This document shows, piece by piece, positions 44,973 to 59,578 of a stretch of DNA of 64,000 nucleotides. A program made the translations under genes and the position numbers. The notes beneath the pieces were generated by a model that saw nothing but the letters and a program-made list of their open reading frames with translations, was not told where the DNA came from and did not search any database. Source of the DNA: Pseudoscleropodium purum (taxonomy: Eukaryota; Streptophyta; Bryopsida; Hypnales; Brachytheciaceae); assembly GCA_963969395.1 (NCBI GenBank), contig OZ017799.1:15750501-15814500 (forward strand), written 5' to 3'. The first letter of the stretch is position 1. Each line of letters opens with the position of its first letter.

Positions 44973-46211
44973 TCATAGTGGTTTACGTTCAACCCACGAT
45001 GCAAATAATGCATCTCTTATGGCCTCTCCTTCCAATTTAGCAGCCAAACTTTTACAAGGAAGTTGCATCCTCCCAACATGAAATCCCACATAGGGATCAT
45101 GTTGAAGTCTGACATCTACAAGTATCGACACTCGTTGCTTCCTCAACTCACAATAGTTGTGTAGAATACAACAAGCTAGAGTAACAAGAGCAGCTTTGTC
45201 AACAAACATGTTGAAGCCTTTAAGAATGCACCAATGATTCTTTAAAGCTCCGAAAGCTTGCTCTATAACTACCCTATCACTGTTCATGGAGGAGTCGTAC
45301 CTAGGCAAAACAATGAATACATTTAATAATGGATAAGTTTATAATAAAAATAATAAAGCATTATAAACAAAAAATAAATAAAAAATTGAATAATAACATA
45401 CCTATTGTGATCCATCATTGCTGGATTACCCATTTTGTAATTCCTAAGCAAATATGGTCTGCTTGAGTAAGTTGTGTCACCGATTAGATATGGCCTGATG
45501 TCCATCCCACTCAAGCAAATGATTGGCAAAGCCAAAATCTGCCTTCTTCTTAATTGGGCAACAATAGAGGACACAACAAATTGCCCAGCATTATGAACAC
45601 CTCCACGTTGGCCTGCACAGACATTCTAAAATAGCCTATCCGAGTCACACACTCCTTGTAGAACTATGCTATGAAATTTTTTCCGATTGAAAAAATCTTG
45701 AGGCATGGGAGTGTATCATCTATTTGGTCAGAAAGTAAGAAGGATATGTGTGCCATCAATTGCACCTGCAATGTTAGGTAAGCCAGTAATGTTTCTAAAA
45801 CTTTCTATAATGTTTTGTAAATGATCACCATAAGGGGTATGGATGAATTGAAAGAATAAACCATCCTTTCCTCCAATCCCTAAAGCTCGACAAACAATCA
45901 TAGTGTATTTACGAATAATAGATTCACCACAACCATATAAGTTGTGCATTCTAGTGCAACTAACACCATGAGCTAATCGATACAAAACGAGCTTCACTTG
46001 TTTTCTAATAGGAATAGGAGGTCTTACAAAGGTAAGTACAGTGGGACACAAAAAGGGAGTCAACAAATCAACCAAAGCCTCAAATGCTAGGAAATCCATG
46101 CGATATGTTTGTCAGTACCTCATATCCAACATTTGTGGAATAGTGTGCCAAACATCATCTTCTACAATGTCGTGGTGTACATATTCGCGTAGCTCAACCC
46201 ACCACATGCAA
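44973..46211 (-). pseudogene. PIF/Harbinger DDE transposase
   Basis: The DDE catalytic residues are recognisable: first Asp in IAGAIDGTHI (about 45736-45765), second in YLIGDTTYSSRPYLL (about 45440-45500), Glu in RVVIEQAFGALKNHW (about 45230-45275). An intron at 45301-45402 (GT at the donor after HNR, TTTTGCCTAG at the acceptor) joins the last two. The N-terminal part reads WWVELREYVHHDIVEDDVW and YRMDFLAFEALVDLL. In-frame stops, for example a TGA before QTYRMDFL and a TAG before NVCAGQ, show decay. Plant members are normally 350-450 residues, matching the length here. It would cut and paste the element together with ORF1 (39670-42859). Confidence 0.85.
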
Positions 46212-47154
46212 TGTGGAAAACATTACCTCCAAACCATGACAGCAATAATTGGCAACAAACGTCGTATCAAATGCCCTTCTTCAATTTGAATTAGAACAAC
46301 AAGTTGTACACGACGATGTGTACAACTAGAAAAGGTTAAAAACACAATCACTAATGCAAAAAAAAACCAAAACGGAGTGGTGGTCCATGTTTGCAATCTA
46401 TAGAGTCTCAACCTTGAACATTCAAAAACAATCTTGAAAATACTCTAGAGAGGGAGAAGATGATGAATTTCTTTAGAAGTTTAGAATATGGTAAATTTAA
46501 ACCCCTACAAAAACAATTCTAGAATTGGAGCTCAGACCTTGAAGCGAACCCTAGAGCTGCACAGAATTGAAGCCCGAACAAATCTAGCAGGGTTGGGAGG
46601 GGCGTGGTGTGGCGCAATTCCTGGTGCAACAAATGTGCAACGCCAGGCACCACTCGCCTGACATATCTAGGCCGGCCAATGGCGCTACACCACCTGACCA
46701 GGCGGGTGGTAGGGCGAACCTGTGCCATATGCGGGGGCTCAATGACACCTCTACCAAGCAACAACACCTCCATTGAGACCAACCACTGCACACTAGGACC
46801 TACCAAAAACAATCCACAACTTCAAAAACCTTACACTCATACTCAATCTAGCAATCCACAATTCCACACTCACACCCTTGCCAATCCACACCTTGGGCAA
46901 AATATTATCCTCTAAAACAAAGAAGGTTTGCCAATTCACTCAATACTTTCACTCACACCTTCACGAGTTCAGCTTGCTCGGTTAAAGTACTACCAGAGCA
47001 CTTCTAAAAAATGTATACATTGCTAGAAAAAACTAGGTTTGCTAAATCTCAAAAAAATTGATCTAATTCATACCTTTTCTTCCATGATTTGCTTCAAGGT
47101 AGATAGGGCCAAAGTCTCAGCCTCCTCTAACATCATATTCTGCAAGAAGAATAT
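46212..47154. other. Non-coding DNA with GC-rich segment 46580-46750
   Basis: No gene supported. The GC-rich segment (ggcgggtggtagggcgaacc, gggggctcaatgac) resembles 39130-39190 and may mark an element end. Confidence 0.5.
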
Positions 47155-47453
47155 CAGGGTTGTCAGGATGCGGACGCTGTGTCTGCAGCATTCGCTGACA
47201 TTCGCGTCTTGGCAGACGCAGCGTCCGCCAGTCCCCCATCCGCTTGTCCGCCCGTCCGTCCGCTCGATTATGGCCGTCCAATCGACGCGCGGACTGATCT
47301 GGTCCGCACGATTTGGGCGTCCGCCCCGCCCCGCCTATCCACTTTCCGACGGCGGTCGGGACGCTGCGTCCGCTAGCGTCCGTGCGTCCGGACGTCCGGA
47401 CATCCGGAAAACGGACGCTGTTTTGGGGCGGACGTTCAAATTCGTCAACCTTG
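47155..47453. mobile_element. GC-rich hAT MITE 2 (299 bp, reverse orientation)
   Basis: The left end CAGGGTTGTC and right end GTCAACCTTG are diverged versions of the CAGGGTTGAC repeat. Perfect 8-bp duplications AAGAATAT flank it (47147-47154 and 47454-47461). Read on the minus strand it aligns with MITE 1 along its length, including gcggacc-agatcagtccg and the palindromic ggacgctgcgtct. Confidence 0.93.
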
Positions 47454-50400
47454 AAGAATATGCTTAAGAATGGAAATCTGTAAAACTGAAATTTATATAT
47501 ATGTACCAACAAACCAAGGAACTTGACCGTCCACATGATGGGTCATCTTAGACAAACTTCTCTGCCTCATAAAATGAAAACAATGCAAAAAATGTTGATG
47601 GGAGGAACTAAATAACAAGCACCGTAATCTCCACTCCATTTGTAGTCAAAGTTCGTCAAACGTAGCTCATGCAGAGACAAACATGGCTCTAGGCTTCCAC
47701 AATCCTAATCTGTAGAGACAGCTCCCACACTCCTAATTTGAGGTCAAGGGGAATAATTCCACATCAATGGTCTACAAGGGGATGGTAATTTTCCTCAAAA
47801 CAATCTATGGCCCATGTTCCCTTCAAGTTGCGGTGTTTTTTAATTCCACATCAACAGTCCAACAAGGGTTTGTTATTTTCTTCAAAAAGATCAGATGGTT
47901 GTGGTTACACAGGTTGCATGAGGGGGCTCACATAAGTTGGAACACCTCTTTCTGGTACATTCCGAGGAGGAGCTAAGCATGGAATGAAGTATAATGGTAT
48001 GATCAAACATCTTTTTTATTGATATAGCAAGTAACAATTGAAAGATAAAAAGATAAAATAGATTTTTTAGCAAAATAAAACTAAAAACATCATAATAAGG
48101 TCATTAACTATAGAAAAATTATTAGAATCCATCAGAAGAAGTAGTTGACAATTGGAATATTAGTTCTTTAATCAATAGGAAGAAGATTAGTGTTAATTTA
48201 GTCAATGCTTTTGACATTGAAAACATTTCAAAAGATAACAAAAAAACAAAGTAAAATTGGAAAGAAAGAAGGTAAAGGCAAAAAAACAAAAAGAAATAGA
48301 TAGACTAAAACATGAGATTGGAATTTCTTGTAAAACTACCTCAATCAAGCTATGAGCAAGGAAAAAACATTTTTAAAAAATCCACAAGATGAAGCATAAA
48401 AGAACACCTAAATTTTTTTTATTTCAATCTATAAAGGAGGGGACTACACTAGAAGTTGACTCCAAAGTATATGTTAAAATACACCACTTTTTCATTTTGT
48501 TATCCAAATTACCAATGCAAAGTAAGAATTAGATGTTCAAGTTAGACCTTTAATAAAATTTTAAATTATAATTTTAGATTTATTTTTTGTAGACAATCCT
48601 TGGAAATTACCAAAATCATATTACACTTTAAAAATAAAAAAATAGAGAAAGATAGGATAGAATGATGTTTGATAGCAAAAGAAGGTAGTTTAGGATGAAG
48701 AACACTAAAAACCATCCAAGTCAATCAAAATTGGAATTTAAAAATCACAAAGTTTACATAAAATTCAAAAAGAATAATTAATTTGGAATTATAGATTAGT
48801 AAAAAATGATGGATGAAGTCTTAAAGTACCAATTAAAAATAATAATTCATCTGTCTATAACTTTTAATAAAAGAATCCAAATTTCAAGTATTTTAATTTC
48901 TTAAAAAGACATATTTATGCTTTCTAAATTAAAATTTATAAAAATTTGAAAAATAAACAAGTGAATAATTAAAATCTAAGTAGTATTAAATAGAAAGGTA
49001 TTCACATTAGACTTTTAAGTCAAACCAAAATTTAAATTCAAATTCAAAACCATATAGATCATACCTAAAAGTTTTCAAAACTATATTATATTCAAAAAGT
49101 AGGTAAAAATTGAAGATAGAAAGAAGTGAAGTTTGACAATTAAAAAGTTAGTTTTGGATGATCACCTCCAAAGTTCATCTAATCTAGGCAAAAAAAAGGA
49201 ACCATTAAATATTTTTTGAGGACATTGAAAGGTTGTTTCAAGCCCATTTCCCATGTTGTAAACTAGTCATTGTTTGCTTGAATAAAGAATAATAAAAAAA
49301 TAGTATGAAAAAACGATTTTTTTTATTTAGAAAAAATAAAAAATAAATTTATTATTGTGATTTAACATGGCAATCACTTTGCCACTTCAAAATATTGTTG
49401 TAGCCAAGTTCCTATAGTTGGGAAAGTTGGGAAAATTTAGTAAATCTCATCTAATATTTAAAAGCTCATAAGGAATTAGAATCCTAAAGTGAAAGTGAAT
49501 GTTTATTTTGACTTATAAATTAGGAGAAAATGTCAGATGAACTATTGGAGGATGAATTAATAGAGAAACTTTATTTATCCATAACTATTGCTAGGATTGT
49601 CCGATGTTAATCTTTTTAACCATTTTGGAATGGGCAAAATATAGTTTATAGCTTGAGTTAGTTTAAACTTGATTTTAGACAATTTTATTTCTGAAATTCA
49701 GAGTTTTGGCCTAAATTGGCCCAAAACAACCAAAATCATTAACTTTTTCATTCTAGACTTGTTTAATTTGAGATTTGAAGCACTTACAGTAATTAGAAAT
49801 AACACTTGCTCATTTTTTGTACGTTCAATTGGAAAATGTTCAAAATGCACTTCTAGGATCTAGAAGCCAAAACACAAAGAACTTGGTTGTACACGCTTCA
49901 TTTTTAAGGGTGTTTGATCTCTTAAGCAATTAAGCAATGAACAAGCTCATCCAACCAATTCTTTTTTTGAAACAAATGAAACATAAATCAATGTACCTAA
50001 GCAAATCTCAGCTTTGCTTATCTAGACCCCAAGAACGTTGGGTTAAGGTTGGATTACAATTCTTGGCACAAAAAACATTTTGAAGAATTTATTGAAAAGA
50101 AGAGGTGTTTTTTATAAATGAGATTTCTATACATGGATGTTTGCCATTTTGACTCAGTTATTTTGAATTTGAATTATCGATCAACAAATTCATCTTGTTT
50201 CCATATTCCATTCTCCTTCAAATGCATTTATATGTTTTAATTTTGAGCTTTGGCAAATATGTGTAGGCTAGTGTAATATTAGTGATTATAGTTCTCTTCC
50301 ATACAAGTTTGTTCTAATATATATCGCTTGTTGATGTCACATGATCTTCTATTATAATGGCTTCTCATTGACTATACTTGTTCTTTTCCCTTATTGTTTT

Positions 50401-50885
50401 CCTTCATAGATTTGATCTTCTTGCTAGGTTTTTGCTTTGCATCATCTTTACTTTTAGAATGAACTACTCGTTATTTTCATTAATTTTTTTTGAAAGAAAT
50501 AGAATGGAATTCCATTGCAAAGGGCAAAGGAGTTTTCTAGTAGCCAAAAGTGGCCTACAAGAAATCAAAGGGACCACAAATAGTCTAGGGTTATTATGTT
50601 GATTACATATTTAGTCATCAAGGCCCACTACAACTAAACTTGAACTAACATAAAAAGTTTATGATTGATTTAAGACTTCACGATTACTTTTACATCTTGT
50701 TAAGTAAGGATACAATTTTATCATGTAGGAATTAGGGCTTGATTTTTTGTAAGTAGTAATAAGGATTCCAATGTTGATGTGCATTTATTACAAATTTTAC
50801 AAGTATTATAATGGCTATTAAACAACTTTCTCTAGTAAGGTTTTTAAAACCCATAAATAAAGAAGAAAAGACTTTTCAATTTTAG
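47454..50885. other. AT-rich DNA with no recognised gene
   Basis: No supported coding region; open frames are short and AT-driven, and no RNA gene is recognised. Confidence 0.6.
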
Positions 50886-51574
50886 AAGAGTGTAGAAATC
50901 CTCCAAGTACAAGACTCTACTCTAGTTTCCATTGATGCTCTTGCTCTCAAGCATCCCAAAAGACCAATAGGGAGGCCATGGAAAATTCTCCCTCAATTCA
51001 ATCTTTTCAACTTGTCAATGCTAAATGGTTCAACATTTGGTCTTCCATCACCGTTACCTTCTTTTAGACAAGTTAGAGTAAAAAAGAAGAGTTCCTATAT
51101 GAATTGGTTTGAGGGAAAAAAATGGCCTCTAATTGAAGCGGCAGTGAAGAAGCACTAAAGTTTATTTGTAGCATTGCATTATTTAAAGGTGGTTCATATG
51201 TACTTGGATAAGTACACTTGTAAATTCATCAAATTATATTTATATACTATTATATGCTAATTATTTTTTTCATGCAACATTTGAAGAATTTCATTTAGTG
51301 TTTTCAGTCAATTTAATCTTGTGTACTTTTGACATATCTTTCTTGTATAGGAAACTTGGAACTAATTCAAGCCTCTTTGACAAACTTAAATGAAGTAGTT
51401 TGTATGACTTGGTTTACAACTAATGGAGAATTGAAGCCAAAATATGCTCCACATATTCAAAGAAAGAAGCAATTCACTCCATTAACTCCCCACAATGTAT
51501 TGAAAAGAGGCAAGCAACCTTGTACATGCCTCCCCTTGCAACCTGAACCATTGATTATTTTAAGAAAAAATTAA
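50886..51574 (+). pseudogene. Remnant of an unidentified protein gene with AT-hook-like motif
   Basis: A frame at 50886-51158 without ATG reads ALKHPKRPIGRPWKILPQF ... KKKSSYMNWFEGKKWPLIEA and ends in TAA. KRPIGRPWK resembles an AT-hook. A second piece (about 51351-51574) follows a good acceptor (TTTCTTGTATAG at 51339-51350) and reads VVCMTWFTTNGELKPKYAPH. Both look protein-coding rather than random, but I cannot name the family. A mobile-element origin is plausible from the surroundings. Confidence 0.4.
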
Positions 51575-52899
51575 AACCCTTCTAGCTACTGTTGATCTAA
51601 TTCTACGATCAGATTTGAATGGCAGTGAATGTGGTCCGTTGATCCTACTAGATGGAGTGTTGGATGCCATTGATCCAGATTCAAATGTGGATACAAATAC
51701 AAATATGGGATATAGGATACGATTATAGACTACGGGTATATATACTAGTACACATACAAATATTGAACAAGATACAAATACTATATGGAATACAAATACT
51801 GTGCAAGATATAGATACTATATGGAATACAAATATTGTACGAGATATTGTATGGGAATTTATCTCATATCAAATGCTACCTCCACCCTCACCTCAAAATT
51901 ACAAAGTGGAGGGATGGAGGTGTGTCTAATCAAAAATTAAATTAATTTTTAATTAACTCAATATCCCCAAGTTTAATTAACTTAATCAAAAATTGGATTT
52001 TGAGCTCATTGTGACAATTTTGTTACAATGACAATGAGCTCAAAAGAGGCAGAGTTGCCTTCACACAAAGAATGATTAGAATCCAAACCTAATTTGGTAC
52101 AAGATTTGAATGAATTAATTTTGGCAATGAGAACTGTAGGTTGATGTTTGAATGCTAGGTTTGTACAACCAATCATTTTGGGGTTTCATCACTATTTATG
52201 CTCCTGGGCTACTAGGACACTTCAAATATCATTGCCTTAGACATGAGGGTTTGTGAAGAAACAATTATATTGGAGTTATTAGTGTACAACTGCATGTGGA
52301 AATCTTCCACCAAATTGGAAGTCTTGGAAGAATTTTGACCTACAAAGTTGAGTACTTGATAAAAGCATATGATATTCTTGCAAATTTGGTTGTTAACATT
52401 GACCAAATTGGTAAGATACATTCCCTTTTTTAATTTTCAAGAATATTTGCATGGTTAAAAAGAATCATCATTTGCATGGTTAAAAATTTGCTTATTTAAA
52501 ATAATTTAGCATCTAAATGCAACTAATAAATTGAATGTGCATTGTATTCTGTGAAGGCATTCACCTTGTACCAATGGGAGCAGAATGCATGTGGGAAAAA
52601 AAAGGCTGTAAAAATATTAGAGTGGTTGGCATGGAAAACAAGCAACAAGTGAAGTGTTACATATCATCTGCAACTGATGATACATTGCTTCTTTTTCAAG
52701 TTATTTTCACTAGGAAAACAAATTGTTGCTTGCGTGAGTCTCAAAGTGGTAGGGATTGTTTGAATAATGGATTTCATTTCAGAATGACACAAAACCATTA
52801 GTCAAACTTGAAGACATGTGAAAAGTTTGTAAAATGTATTCTTATTTCATATCTTGTAGGCTGAATGACATAGCCAAAGAACTAAAAAATGATCTCGTT
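51575..52899. other. AT-rich DNA with no recognised gene
   Basis: No supported reading frame. A short repeat of gatacaaatact and tggaatacaaat words occurs at about 51670-51850. Confidence 0.55.
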
Positions 52900-53860
52900 A
52901 ACCCCAAAATGCCCAAACTTTGTTTTTGGTCAACATAGTAATTTTAGGCAACTCACTACGAATGGAGTTTTTATTTATTTTTCTTTGAAATTTTAACACA
53001 ACATATGCTCAAGGTGTAGCTTTAGGGTCCAACAATTTTCATAACTTTTGATTGTATGGTTAAAAAGTTATGGATGACAAGTACTTTTCATTGCTTGTCA
53101 TGCAATCTGGGTAGCAAAAAAAACTTCTTTAAAATCACTTTTTTAAGAAATAAAAATCTGAAATTGGTTCTCAAGATTTATATATACTTGGAAAGCTTCA
53201 AATCATTCCATTTTGATTAATGAGTCAAAACTTATAAAGAGTTTTAGTTTGCATGAGTTTGTAGGTTGTTATTAAATCTCTACTTGAAGACAAACTTTGA
53301 AGTCTTTAATTTAACTCAATTTAAAAATTTTAAAAAAAAGAAAAAGATTCTAACTATATGTAGTTTATTACAATATTATAATCACTGAAATTGGCATTTT
53401 TCAATTCTATAAATTAATTAATAACAATATAATATTTTGAAACATTTTCTACTTCTTTCTACTTCCTATTTTTTTCCTATATGTTGTACAATTCCAAATG
53501 ATCTACAAATTTTCAAACATATAGCCAAAAACTTGACTTGACTTGAATAAACTTAAGTTGAATAGTAAAGTGAAAGAGTAATCGACATATTCGACATTAT
53601 TTCATACAAACATGCTCTTATCAAGCGCAACTACCTAGTTTGCTAGGCCAAATTTTTTTTCAATTCACTTCAAATTGCTAATATCTTACAATCAACACAA
53701 TGAAAATTTCTGAAATTTTTTGGTAATCTTTTCTAACCCACATACTACAAGATCCTACTGTCACAAGTGTCCAAAAATGTTTTTTTCTCTAAAACTCTGG
53801 TACTTGTACTAGAAATGGCAATTTTGGAGCAATTTTGGTGAAAACATAGTCAAACATGTT
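52900..53860. repeat. Dispersed AT-rich repeat R, long copy 2
   Basis: It is colinear with 35700-36680 (same words in the same order), and its end is also related to 30050-30245. Non-coding. Confidence 0.8.
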
Positions 53861-53914
53861 GCTTGTTGATGTACGCACTAATCATAAGCATTTCTTTCAT
53901 GGATGAAGAAAGAA

Positions 53915-55250
53915 TATTCAAGTATAAATAGCTTTATTGTACCTGCAAATTGCACAACAAAATATACATCAGTTTACAAAGACTTTCGAAGTGTGGCTTT
54001 CCAAATTGTTTCAAGCAATAGTCAACCTCATCCACTACGTATAGCGGATCACGATTTTCATATTCATCTTGATCTTCAGATAAGTTCTCTACTTGAGTAG
54101 TTGTGCACTTGACTATTGAAGACATGGAGACGCTTTCTGACGATTCCGGTACACTCAAACACTCTCCAACAAAATACGCAAATCATTTGTTCTGAGTCAG
54201 TTATGGCACTTTCAGACCGCCTACCAACCATAAAATGGTTGCTCAAACGTTCCAGGGGTAAGTGAGAATGCTCTGTTAACAACCTTGCAAGCGACAGAAA
54301 AAAATCCCGAAGTAGGAAAGCTTAAGACTCAAAAAACACAAGACTCCAACTTATAACACAATACCGTACAACAAGTTACAGAAAGTACTGCCTTCCGAGA
54401 ACCGAGAAATATCCAACGTTTCCCAGACTAACTCGCTCACATCAATGCGGAACATGCTCCACGAGTACACTCCTGCACTCAACCGTCAACTTATGACCAC
54501 ATCCGACTCCTACATCGCCACTGCAATAATCGCATTGCCACACTGCCATAACATAATCACAGAACTCCCAAGTAATCAACATAAATCACTCATCAGAAAC
54601 TGGCCAAAAGCCAGATGTAGACCGGCTGCACCGACAAAGAACTGACAGTACTACTATCCAGCATATCCTCCGTCAAAAGAAAAATTTATCGCAGAAACAA
54701 TCAACGCATGCGGACAACGCCTGACGACGAAGGTGCATGGCACACCGACACCGTTGCAGTGTAAATAAAAGAGAAGCGGAAGAAAAAATATATATATACA
54801 AGAACACGAAGCGAGCGCTTTTCGGAATTCTAGCAGACCTATACCACGAACATTCCTAATCAAAATCCACGATAACAATACAGGCAATAATTCACGAGTC
54901 CAAGACTCGAGGGAAAACACTTCCAGACAACTAAACAAAGATCAATAAACAAAATACGGAAACACAAACAGAATGCTTACAATGACAACAGACATAAGCA
55001 GTCACGAAATTAAAATCACATCGGATTCACTCCCTCATCTGAGGAAATCTTTCCCCATTTGGAATATCATAGGGTATTTTTAAAAAAATGTCATCCTTGC
55101 CGATCCTCAACCCAAAACATCCATCGGGGCTAAGCCAAAGCAAGTAAGATGCTCTCAGAAAATTAACAAGAAAAAAAAATGTACCGCTCGGAAAAATTAA
55201 AAACTACCAACAAAGATCCAAACATCCAAGGCAACAGCCAACCGAAACGA
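53915..55250 (-). other. Probable 3' untranslated/downstream region of SAHH
   Basis: This stretch is more GC-balanced than the AT-rich DNA beyond 53900 and lies directly downstream of the SAHH stop. A minus-strand AATAAA is at 53933-53938. Minus-strand frames at 53934-54158 (ENRDPLYVVDEVDYCLKQFG) and 54654-54938 are open but unrecognised. It could be a long or spliced 3' untranslated region, or hold an unrecognised small gene. Confidence 0.35.
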
Positions 55251-57187
<1,937 letters not shown>

Positions 57188-58000
57188 CGCGGCAAGCAAC
57201 CTTCTCTTCCTGCCGAGGCGAGAGCACGGAAGGAGAAAGAGCGAGCCGCAGCTGCCGCAGATGCAGACGACACGGATCGGAAGCAGAGGGACCCAAGAGA
57301 AAACAGAGTGCACACGGAAACCCCTGCGCAGCGAGGCTTTCTTTATGCTGGTAAGCTAAGCCCTACAGTCGATCTTTTCACACTGTCAGCCTTCTCGTCC
57401 CGGAAGTGAGATGAGCTTTTCGTCCGTCACGCGGCATCTACGCTTATTTGCCGGATGCTCAGATGGGCTCACTGGTGAACGGAGGGAGCTCGCTCGCTCC
57501 CTCCCTGCGTCCCTCGCAGCGTCGCCTCGACTCACAATTATTTGCCATTGGGGCCTGACAGCCATTTCTCTCCTGGCTCAACCAGGAGGCTTTTCAGGTT
57601 GGATAGGCATTCAGTTCTCGGGAAAGTTTACCGGGACGGATTCACGTGGCTCTCTGTGTGCGGCAGAGGGACCGACGGGGGGCAACTCCAACCGTTTGGA
57701 TTTGGATTTTGGGGGTCGGCGTGGATGCAACTTACTTACAGTATTAGGCTTTGAGAGAGAGAGAGACACAGCGAGCTCACCACTTGGTGGCCTAAACCGC
57801 TCCAGTGCTAAAGCCAAAATTACAATTACAGCTGCGATAATACGGGTGGTGTTTGTCACACATAGACCAATGAGAATCACAAATTTTTCAAAACATATTA
57901 TGTTTTGGAGAAATCGTTGAATTTTCGGCAAGTTTTCAAAGCCTTGAGATTAGAATGGGGACTAGAAGCCAATCGTCACCCTTAAGGGACCCTATGTCTA
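57188..58000 (-). promoter_or_regulatory. 5' leader and promoter region of SAHH
   Basis: The GC-balanced composition continues to about 57850 and then falls. A weak TATA-like CATAAAG lies on the minus strand near 57340, consistent with a leader of about 120-150 nt. A (GA)n run lies at about 57753-57768. The open frames on the plus strand here are shadows. Confidence 0.45.
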
Positions 58001-59578
58001 ATGGGAAACTTTAGGTTAAGTTACTTCTTCTTTCACAAATAGTACATTCATTTTGCAATTATGGGGAAGATTTTGCAATTTGCATTGTAAGAACTTTGCC
58101 ATCGAGTTGAAGTTATTATAGTAAGTTGCAAGGGTGAGACAACTAACTTTTGATCTTAAAAAGTGACTTTGTATTTTATTGAGTTGAATTTGCACTTGAT
58201 ATATAGATGGGCTCCAAGCTAGGTAATCACACCAAGTTGCAAATGACTTCCAAATCCAACCACTACACACTTGTGCTTGAGCTCCATTAATTACACCACA
58301 AATGGAAATGCCATCAATGATGTTTTGTATCCAATTTCTAAAGTAGGCAAGCAAGCATTTAGTTCAACATGTCATCTAAATTCTTATCAAGTATTTGATC
58401 TAATTTCTTGAGTTTTAAATTTTGCTCCTATTCTAGTCAATAAAACAACTAATTCTTTGACTAGTTTGGGCCAAAGTTTTGATTGGGGTGACTAGGAGAT
58501 TGAGCAAGTAACAAACAATGTTGTAGATTGAATTGCAAGAGATTACGCACTAAGTCATTTTACCAACATTCTTTAATTCTATTAAATTCACATTCTATTA
58601 GGTTCTAATTCAAATATTGGCTTAAATTTGGCATCAAAGGAAGTTTTTGAACCAACTATTCCATTTGTTGTATCATTTGTTCTACCAATTCTAGTGGCAC
58701 TTGATCTTATAGATTATGACAAATTGTATTTTCAACTTCCTTTGTTTGTAAGCCTTGTTTTTGTTTCTAAAAGACAAAATTCTAACATTTCTTCATTTCT
58801 TTTGACATCAATAATTAAGAGATCTTATAGACATGTTGGAGTAGTAGAAAATCCAACAAATAAAGAAAATATTTCATTGGCAATTGTACGACTTATTATA
58901 AAAGAATCTTCTTGAGCTTGTAGATCAATCCTTTTAATGGCTAAAAACATAAATGTTCCATTTCATGCATCTGGAGATTTTTTCCATTATTTACAAAGGA
59001 TTCATTTTACTAGCTAAGGAGTTTTTATCCTTCAAAGGGCATTTTTTGTCCAAATTTAGTCAAACTCTACTAGATTTCTACATCAAAATACAGATTCAGT
59101 CAAAAGTTTGATATTTTCACAAGTAGAAAAATATGTCTAAAATTTCATTTCATTTTTTCATAATTTAAAATATCAAATTGAATTTTATAGGATTTAAAAA
59201 AAATCTCTAGAAAAATTATAGTAAATACAAATTTTTTTTAAATACTATGAAATTTTTAAAAGAAATGGAAATAATAGTGACAAACATCATGGTGTAGTTG
59301 ATATACTACTTGTACTCACACCACAAGAATTTTGATAGGAATAGTTCAAACGTGGTGTATTTTCAGCTTTCAAGATGTTGTCTTCAAAGTTATAAAAATT
59401 AAAATTAATTTTTTTTTTAAAAATAGAATGGAATGAAAGGTAGATTATTGGAGCTACATTTTCTTAGCTAAGCTTAAAAACATTTGAAATTCAAAAACTG
59501 TATGAAAACTTTCAAGATGACTGTGTTGGGACTTGCAATGCCTTTTTAGGGTTAATACCATAGTGTATCTATAGGTTA
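58001..59578. other. AT-rich DNA with no recognised gene
   Basis: No supported gene on either strand. Confidence 0.6.

Noticed and set aside
57188..57313. An N-terminal 42-codon extension of SAHH
   Set aside because: The open stretch upstream of 57187 begins with GTG at 57313 and contains no ATG, and the family starts at the ATG used here.
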